The notes under the pieces: model-generated
Told to the model about the DNA's origin: nothing
What the model saw: the letters and a program-made list of their open reading frames with translations, nothing else
The model's database searches: none
Assembly (NCBI RefSeq): GCF_021568855.1
Contig: NZ_JAKGUG010000004.1
Span: 1 to 64,000, forward strand
Direction: 5' to 3'
Length of the DNA: 64,000 nucleotides
From: Dethiosulfovibrio russensis
Lineage (GTDB): Bacteria > Synergistota > Synergistia > Synergistales > Dethiosulfovibrionaceae
In this document: one piece after another, positions 58,057 to 64,000 of the stretch
How positions within the stretch are numbered: the first letter of the stretch is position 1
Layout of the letters: the number at the start of each line of letters is the position of its first letter
Position numbers and translations under genes: made by a program

Positions 58057-58061
58057 ATCTG

Positions 58062-60140
58062 TTATTCCTCTTCCGTCTCAGACTGCCTTCTTGCTATTAC
58101 CTTCTTGGAGATCTCCTCCGGGACCGGGTCGTAGTGGGAATATGACATGGTGAAGTTCCCTCTGCCGGACGTCATGGACCGAAGCTGAATGGCGTACTGG
58201 AACATCTCCGCCAGGGGCACCTGGGCCTTCACTATCTGAAGCCGTCCCATAGAGTCGACTCCCATGATACGCCCTCTCCTGGTGTTCATGTCTCCCATAA
58301 CGTCTCCAAGATAGTCATCCGCAACAGTCACCTCGACGTTCATGACCGGTTCGAGAAGGACCGGATTTGCCTCGGATATCCCTTTCTTGAAGGCCAGATG
58401 TGCAGCGGTTTTGAAGGCCATTTCCGAGCTGTCCACATCGTGATATGAGCCGAAAACCAAGGTGGCCTTGAAATCGACGGTACGGAATCCCGCCAGGACT
58501 CCCTTGTCGAGAGCTTCCTTGAGCCCCTTCTCCACCGCCGGAATATACTGTTTTGGAACGGCCCCTCCGACGATCTTGTCCTCGAAGACGAATCCCTCTC
58601 CGGTCGGAAGGGGAGAGAACTCTATGTGAACGTCCCCGTATTGACCGTGACCTCCGGTCTGCTTCTTGTGTTTTCCCTGGGCCTTGGCTGTCTTCCTGAT
58701 GGTCTCTCTATAGGGAACCTCAGGAGTCCTGACCTCCAGCTCTACGCCGTAACGCTCCTTTATGCGGGAGAGCACTATGTCCAGATGAAGGTTGCCCATT
58801 CCGGACAGGACGTTGTCGCCGGTCTCGGCGTTCTTCTCGAACTTTAGTATAGGATCCTCCTCCAACATCTTGTGCATGGCGGTGGAAAGCTTGTCCTCGT
58901 CGGCCCTGCTCTTGGCGTCTACAGCTATGCTGTAGACCGGAAGGGGGAATTTTATCGGAGGGAACACGGCGGTAGCGCCCTTGACCGAAAGGGTGTCTCC
59001 TACCCTGGTGCTCTGAAGCTTGGGAATGGCGACGATCATGCCGACGGTAAGTTCCTTTACGTCCTTGCCGTCCTTGCCCTGCATGATCTTGAAACCGCTT
59101 ATGCGCTCCTCTTCCTGACGGTTTACGTTATATATCATCTGATCGGAGGTCAAGGTTCCCGAGTTCACCCTTATGAAGCTGAGCTTACCCACATAGGGAT
59201 CGACCATGACCTTGAAACACAGTGCGGAAAACGGGCCGGAGGGATCGGGGCTCATCTCGACCTCTTCCTCGCCGTCGACGGCCATACGGGACCGGGTCTC
59301 CAAGGGGGATGGAAGTTCGTCGGCTATCACCCCGAGAAGCTGCATTATACCGACGTTGGCAGTTGCGGAGCCAGGCAGTATGGGGAATATCTTTCTCTCC
59401 GATATGGCCTTTCTGAGAAGGGGCCACATCTCCTCCAGGGGAATCTCCTCTCCGTCGAGATAGCGCATCATCATATCGTCGTCTTCCTCGACGATGTTTT
59501 CCACAAGCTGTCCTCTCTGGACGTTCATGGTGTCCTTTAGATCCGCCGGGACCGGGACCTCGTCGAAATCCTTGCTGCCGTCTCCCTTGTAGATATAGGC
59601 CTTCTCCCGAAGGACGTCGATAAGGCCCTTGAATTCCGATTCCTGACCTATCGGCAGGAAGAAACTATGGGCTTTTTTGCTGAGTTGCTCTCGGATATCC
59701 TCGACCGTTCTCTGATAGTCGGCGTTATCCCTGTCCATCTTGTTGACGAAGAAAGCGACGGGGGTACCGAAGTCCTCGGCAAACTCCCAGGCCTTTCCCG
59801 TCTGGACCTCTACTCCGTCCACGGCGCTAACGACCATCAAGGACGAATCGGCCACCCTCATGGCGGACCGCATCTCTCCCAGAAAATCGGCGTAACCGGG
59901 AACGTCCATCATGAATATGGTCTTGCCCCCATACTCCACGTTGGCGAGGGCCGTGCTGATGGAGATCTGACGCTTTTGCTCCTCGGATCCGAAGTCGGTT
60001 ACGGTGTTGCCGTTCTCTACGCTACCTAACCGGTTTATCACGCCGGTGTCGAACAGCATTGCCTCGGTCAGCGAGGTCTTTCCCGCTCCGCCATGTGCGA
60101 CGATTGCAATCGATCGAATATCTTCTGGCTTGTACCCCAT
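58062..60140 (-). CDS. Elongation factor G paralogue (EF-G-like GTPase)
   Basis: The 692-residue protein has the five-domain EF-G layout. The GTPase motifs are modified: P-loop AHGGAGKTS (canonical AHIDAGKTT), DVPGYADF (canonical DTPGHVDF, so the catalytic His is Tyr), and NKMDRDN intact. Domain IV has the GGHGQYGDVHIEF segment and domain V the SMTSGRGNF ending. This fits the EF-G-like second family found beside the true fusA. The role may be in ribosome recycling or stress and is not settled. The start follows AAGGAGGT. Confidence 0.92.
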   Translation of the reverse strand: MGYKPEDIRSIAIVAHGGAGKTSLTEAMLFDTGVINRLGSVENGNTVTDFGSEEQKRQISISTALANVEYGGKTIFMMDVPGYADFLGEMRSAMRVADSSLMVVSAVDGVEVQTGKAWEFAEDFGTPVAFFVNKMDRDNADYQRTVEDIREQLSKKAHSFFLPIGQESEFKGLIDVLREKAYIYKGDGSKDFDEVPVPADLKDTMNVQRGQLVENIVEEDDDMMMRYLDGEEIPLEEMWPLLRKAISERKIFPILPGSATANVGIMQLLGVIADELPSPLETRSRMAVDGEEEVEMSPDPSGPFSALCFKVMVDPYVGKLSFIRVNSGTLTSDQMIYNVNRQEEERISGFKIMQGKDGKDVKELTVGMIVAIPKLQSTRVGDTLSVKGATAVFPPIKFPLPVYSIAVDAKSRADEDKLSTAMHKMLEEDPILKFEKNAETGDNVLSGMGNLHLDIVLSRIKERYGVELEVRTPEVPYRETIRKTAKAQGKHKKQTGGHGQYGDVHIEFSPLPTGEGFVFEDKIVGGAVPKQYIPAVEKGLKEALDKGVLAGFRTVDFKATLVFGSYHDVDSSEMAFKTAAHLAFKKGISEANPVLLEPVMNVEVTVADDYLGDVMGDMNTRRGRIMGVDSMGRLQIVKAQVPLAEMFQYAIQLRSMTSGRGNFTMSYSHYDPVPEEISKKVIARRQSETEEE

Positions 60141-60303
60141 CTTCGTACCTCCTTGAGACTCAGCGTTAGCGCTGGTGACGATTCAGATTCCGATGCTTCG
60201 ACGACGGTCCAAAAACAGGGACTCCCGATGAAGCGGGTTCCCCCTCCCCACGCCTCGGGAGCAGGGGGAACCGCCACTATTGTACCAGATCAGTAGTCTC
60301 TGA
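60141..60303 (-). promoter_or_regulatory. Structured leader of the EF-G paralogue gene
   Basis: On the minus strand a TACAAT box (60280-60285) precedes a long leader with a 10-bp perfect stem (GGTTCCCCCT 60236-60245 with 60263-60272, 17-base loop that can pair further) and a small CAGCG-CTAA-CGCTG hairpin near 60160-60173. No known riboswitch was recognised. Confidence 0.4.
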
Positions 60304-61773
60304 TCATCGGGGTAATTCGATATCCAGTATCTTGGCGACCTCCCTGGGGTCCGCCTGCCCTCTGGCTTCCTTCATGACCTGTCCCTGAAGGAACTTGCGT
60401 TTTTTGTCCTTTTTGTCATCGCCGGAACGGATCACTTCGACTACGTCTCCGTTGGCCTCCAGGACGGATTGGACCAAAGAGGCCAGTCCGTCTCCCGAGA
60501 GGTTCCCGGCGGTCACACCACAGGCATCTATGGCCTCTTTCAGGGAGATCTCCCTGGATACCATGGCGTCGAAGACCTCTTTTGCCGCCGTGGTCGAAAG
60601 CTTTTTGCCCTCCACCATCCGCAGCAACTCGACAAGAGCGGCCGGAGACAGAGAGAACTCGGAGATATGCCCTCCCCTTTCGTTCAATACCCGAAGCACC
60701 TCTGTCCTTATCCAGTTGGAGGCCCTGGCGGGAGACGCCCCGGCCTCCACGCAGGCCTCGAAATACTCGGCCAGGTCCTTTTGCTCCGTAAGTACCGAGA
60801 TATCGTCCTGGGGGAGGTCGAAGTCCCTCTCATATCGGGCCTTCTTGTCCCATGGAAGCTCGGGCAAATCCCTCTCTATGTCCTCTACGTAGCTATCCGA
60901 CAGAACCAGTGGGGGAAGATCGGGCTCGGTGAAGTAACGGTAGTCGTTGGACTCCTCCTTGCTCCTGGACGAGCTGGTCTCTCCGGCGCTGTCGTCCCAG
61001 TTACGGGTCTCCTGATGGATCTCTCCTCCGTCGGAGAGGATAGCGCCCTGACGTCTAATCTCGAACTCCAAAGCCCTCTCCAGGGCTCTGAGGGAGTTCA
61101 TATTTTTGACCTCGACCCTGTTGCCCCACCGTCCATCCGATACCTTGAGGGATATGTTGGCGTCGACCCTCATGGACCCCTTTTCCATGTCCCCGTCGGA
61201 AACGCCGAGATATCTGACCATCTGACGGAGGGTGGCGACGTATTCCTTGGCCATCCTGGGGGAAGTTATGTCCGGCTCGGATACTATCTCCGCCAGGGGA
61301 ACGCTGGAGCGGTTGTAGTCAACGAAGGACTGGGTGGATCCGACGATACGACCGTCCGAGGCTCCGTGGACCAGCTTTCCCGCGTCCTCCTCGAGATGAA
61401 GCCTGGTTATGCCGACTTTATAGGGCTTACCGTCGTCGCCTGTGACAGTAACCTCTCCCTTCTCCGCAAGAGGAACGTAAAACTCGGAGATCTGGTATGC
61501 CTTGGGCAGATCCGGGTAAAAATAGTTCTTCCTGTCGAAGCGGGTAACCCGGTTTATAGTACACCCCAAGGCCAGACCGGCTCTGACACCGAGCTCAACA
61601 ACTCTCTCGTTCAGAACCGGAAGGGTTCCGGGCTGACCGGTGCAGAGAGGACATATATTGGTGTTGGGCGTCGCTCCTATGTAATCGGTGGAACAGCCGC
61701 AGAAAAGCTTTGTCCTGGTGTTCAACTGTACGTGTATCTCCAGCCCTATGACGGTCGTAAAGGTCAGGGACAT
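60304..61773 (-). CDS. gatB: Aspartyl/glutamyl-tRNA amidotransferase subunit B
   Basis: About 489 residues from ATG 61773, which overlaps the gatA stop (TGATG) and follows GGAGGTGATC. Landmarks: VIGLEIHVQLNTRTKLFCGC, CPLCTGQPGTLPVLN, RKNYFYPDLPKAYQISEF, HLEEDAGKLVHG, VDYNRSSVPLAEIVSEPDI, and the C-terminal YqeY-like tail. It binds and activates the misacylated tRNA. Zinc ligands C-G-C and C-x-x-C are present. Confidence 0.97.
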   Translation of the reverse strand: MSLTFTTVIGLEIHVQLNTRTKLFCGCSTDYIGATPNTNICPLCTGQPGTLPVLNERVVELGVRAGLALGCTINRVTRFDRKNYFYPDLPKAYQISEFYVPLAEKGEVTVTGDDGKPYKVGITRLHLEEDAGKLVHGASDGRIVGSTQSFVDYNRSSVPLAEIVSEPDITSPRMAKEYVATLRQMVRYLGVSDGDMEKGSMRVDANISLKVSDGRWGNRVEVKNMNSLRALERALEFEIRRQGAILSDGGEIHQETRNWDDSAGETSSSRSKEESNDYRYFTEPDLPPLVLSDSYVEDIERDLPELPWDKKARYERDFDLPQDDISVLTEQKDLAEYFEACVEAGASPARASNWIRTEVLRVLNERGGHISEFSLSPAALVELLRMVEGKKLSTTAAKEVFDAMVSREISLKEAIDACGVTAGNLSGDGLASLVQSVLEANGDVVEVIRSGDDKKDKKRKFLQGQVMKEARGQADPREVAKILDIELPR

Positions 61774-63245
61774 CACAGATCACCTCCATCGGCTATTTTG
61801 GCCCCTCCGAAACGGTGTTCCATCACCGCAGCGGTGGAGAGAAGCTCTTTCTCGCCCCATCGGGGAGCTATGAACTGGACTCCAAGAGGAAGGCCTTCCT
61901 CGGAAAAACCGACGTTGATGGATATTCCCGGAAGCCCCGCCATGTTGACCGGAATGGTGAAAACGTCGGCCATGTACATGGCGATCGGATCGTCTATCAA
62001 CTCACCGACCTTGAAGGCCGGGGTCGGAGAGGGCGGCAGTATTATGGAATCGACCTTTTCGAAGGCCTTGGCAAACTCCTGCTTGATGACCTTTCGCACC
62101 TTCTGAGCCTTCAGATAATAGGCATCGTAGAAACCGGCGCTCAGAACGTAATTCCCTGTCAGGATACGCCTTTTGACCTCGTCCCCGAAACCGTCCTTTC
62201 TCGTCTTGAGATAAAGCTCCATCAGACTCTCAGAATCCTTTGAGGACGATCCATAACGAACTCCGTCGAAACGGGCCAAGTTGGAGCTAGCCTCGGCAGG
62301 AGCCAGTATGTAATAGCTGGCCAATCCGTGATCGATGGCGGTTCCCAGAGATATCTCGACCATCTCCGCCCCGGCCTCCTCACAGGCCTTCATCGCTTCG
62401 GAGAGAGCCTTTTTCATCCTTTCATCATAATCGTACTCGGCGACCTCTTTGAGATAGCCGATCCTCTTTCCCTTCAGATCTCGAGCGGCCAGGGCCTGGG
62501 AGAACTCGTCCGCGGGTACCGGCTGACTGGTGGAATCCATTGGATCGTGAACTCCCAGAACCTCCATCACCAGGGCAATGTCCTCGGCGGTCCTGGCGAA
62601 GGGACCTATCTGGTCCAGAGAGGACGCAAAGGCGACCAAGCCGTAGCGGCTCGTTCTTCCGTAGGTAGGTTTCAGGCCGTAGACTCCGCAAAAAGAAGCG
62701 GGCTGACGGATGGAACCGCCTGTATCGCTGCCCAAGGCGATAGGGGCATATCCCGCTGCGACCGCGGCGGCACTTCCTCCGGAACTTCCCCCTGGAACCC
62801 TGTCAAGCGCCCAGGGGTTGGAGGTGACACCGAAGGCCGAGTTCTCGGTGGATCCGCCCATGGCGAACTCGTCCATGTTGGCCTTGCCAAGAAGGACCGC
62901 TCCTGCTTCGAATAGAAGCCTCACCACCGTGGCGTCATAAGGGGGGACCCATTCCTCGAGTATCCTGCTGGCACAGGTGGTCTTTATCCCTGCCGTACAC
63001 ATGTTGTCCTTCAGTATCACCGGAACCCCTCCGAGAGGCCCCAGGTCCTCTCCGGAAGATCTTCGCCCGTCCAATTCCCTGGCTCGGGCGATGGCGGCGT
63101 CGGCCGTAACGGTAAGCATGGCATGGATCTCGGGCTCCTTGGACTCTATCCTGGAGAGGCAGGAACGAACGACATCCTCGGCGGAGAAACGTCCATCTCT
63201 GACGCCGGACGCTATCTCCATCGCGGAAAGTCTGAAAAGCTCCAT
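61773..63245 (-). CDS. gatA: Aspartyl/glutamyl-tRNA amidotransferase subunit A
   Basis: About 490 residues from ATG 63245; GTG 63248 is an alternative. It is an amidase-signature enzyme: catalytic Lys in GGVPVILKDNMCTAG, the Ser-cisSer-Lys block VPGGSSGGSAAAVAAGYAPI and GSDTGGSIRQPASFCGVYG with the nucleophile Ser. It releases ammonia from glutamine for GatB. Start and stop overlap with gatC and gatB. Confidence 0.97.
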   Translation of the reverse strand: MELFRLSAMEIASGVRDGRFSAEDVVRSCLSRIESKEPEIHAMLTVTADAAIARARELDGRRSSGEDLGPLGGVPVILKDNMCTAGIKTTCASRILEEWVPPYDATVVRLLFEAGAVLLGKANMDEFAMGGSTENSAFGVTSNPWALDRVPGGSSGGSAAAVAAGYAPIALGSDTGGSIRQPASFCGVYGLKPTYGRTSRYGLVAFASSLDQIGPFARTAEDIALVMEVLGVHDPMDSTSQPVPADEFSQALAARDLKGKRIGYLKEVAEYDYDERMKKALSEAMKACEEAGAEMVEISLGTAIDHGLASYYILAPAEASSNLARFDGVRYGSSSKDSESLMELYLKTRKDGFGDEVKRRILTGNYVLSAGFYDAYYLKAQKVRKVIKQEFAKAFEKVDSIILPPSPTPAFKVGELIDDPIAMYMADVFTIPVNMAGLPGISINVGFSEEGLPLGVQFIAPRWGEKELLSTAAVMEHRFGGAKIADGGDL

Positions 63246-63538
63246 CACGCATCCCCTCCTATTCTAGGCACCTTTATGAAATCGCCCTCCCGCGAGGGGG
63301 ACTGATCCAATATGGCGTCCCTGTTCTCCCAGCGAACCGGCTCGTCCTTGCGGAGCTTCAGGGGCTCGGCGTCCTCTATAGTGAAGGGATCCACATCGGA
63401 CAGATCCAGCTCCTCCATCTTGCCGAAATAGTCCAGGATCGTGTTGAAGTGCTCCGTCAAAGGTCCGACTTCGTCTTCTCCTACCTCAAGTCGGGCCAGC
63501 AACCCCACCTTCCTGACGTCTTCAGGGGTTATTTTCAT
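63245..63538 (-). CDS. gatC: Aspartyl/glutamyl-tRNA amidotransferase subunit C
   Basis: The 97-residue protein shows the GatC pattern: ITPEDVRKVGLLARLEV at the start, HFNTILDYFGKMEELDLSDV in the middle and LRKDEPVRWENRDAIL near the end. It stabilises GatA and GatB. It starts three bases after the ligA stop. Confidence 0.95.
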   Translation of the reverse strand: MKITPEDVRKVGLLARLEVGEDEVGPLTEHFNTILDYFGKMEELDLSDVDPFTIEDAEPLKLRKDEPVRWENRDAILDQSPSREGDFIKVPRIGGDA

Positions 63539-63541
63539 CGT

Positions 63542-64000
<459 letters not shown>

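Noticed and set aside
60469-62106. A 545-codon plus-strand open frame opposite gatB and gatA
   Set aside because: It lies antisense to two clear genes and has no recognisable domains.

Overview
The window looks like a chromosomal segment of an anaerobic, flagellated, amino-acid-fermenting bacterium of the phylum Synergistota, most likely Dethiosulfovibrio or a close relative. This is inferred from gene content (an archaeal-type 14-gene Mbh hydrogenase, indolepyruvate:ferredoxin oxidoreductase, a NuoE/NuoF/NuoG-GltD transhydrogenase-like complex, GatCAB, and no respiratory oxidases), not from a database search.

Layout. Positions 1-8130 are a decayed accessory island. It holds an IS3-family transposase tail with its terminal repeat, a winged-helix remnant, an AT-rich gene with a zinc ribbon and an RNSIAH (HEPN-type) motif, an internally deleted IS66 relic whose terminal inverted repeats are still visible, an XRE regulator / 57-residue protein / ImmA-IrrE peptidase cassette, a C5-cytosine DNA methyltransferase, a UvrD-like helicase fused to a RecB/AddB-type iron-sulfur nuclease, and a tyrosine-recombinase remnant. 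The methyltransferase promoter overlaps a 10-bp-arm inverted repeat. I regard the methyltransferase plus helicase-nuclease pair, with the XRE/ImmA cassette beside it, as the best candidate for an undescribed defence module.

Positions 8734-17805 carry a chemoreceptor, recQ, tRNA-Arg and tRNA-Ser, a parvulin-type foldase, polA and gltX. Positions 17841-26219 (minus strand) are a complete mbhABCDEFGHIJKLMN operon: Mrp-type antiporter modules (A-H), a linker subunit (I) and a [NiFe] hydrogenase module (J-N). It should oxidise reduced ferredoxin, make H2 and pump ions. Next come iorBA, which produces reduced ferredoxin from aromatic 2-oxoacids, its likely regulator, and an MFS transporter.

Positions 31289-45877 hold assorted genes: a flavin-type oxidase-family protein, a CaCA exchanger, a membrane protein joining a degenerate phosphoesterase to a glycosyltransferase, two UPF0104 flippase-like proteins, a YfcC transporter with an M20 amidohydrolase, ssrA-smpB, tRNA-Pro, an isochorismatase-like hydrolase, an MBL-fold protein, a malic enzyme, a PEMT/ICMT-type methyltransferase and two proteins of unknown function. 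Positions 46028-49483 contain fliD, a NarL-type regulator and a TtcA-like protein whose gene carries a perfect 19-bp hairpin. The remainder is pgi, the transhydrogenase-like operon, a glycerate kinase, an EF-G paralogue, gatCAB and the 3' end of ligA, which runs off the window.

Together the metabolic genes describe ferredoxin- and NADH-based fermentation. IorAB reduces ferredoxin, Mbh disposes of electrons as H2 while building an ion gradient, and the flavin/iron-sulfur complex at 51181-56695 balances ferredoxin, NADH and NADPH. All functional calls come from reading motifs in the translated sequence; no search was run.
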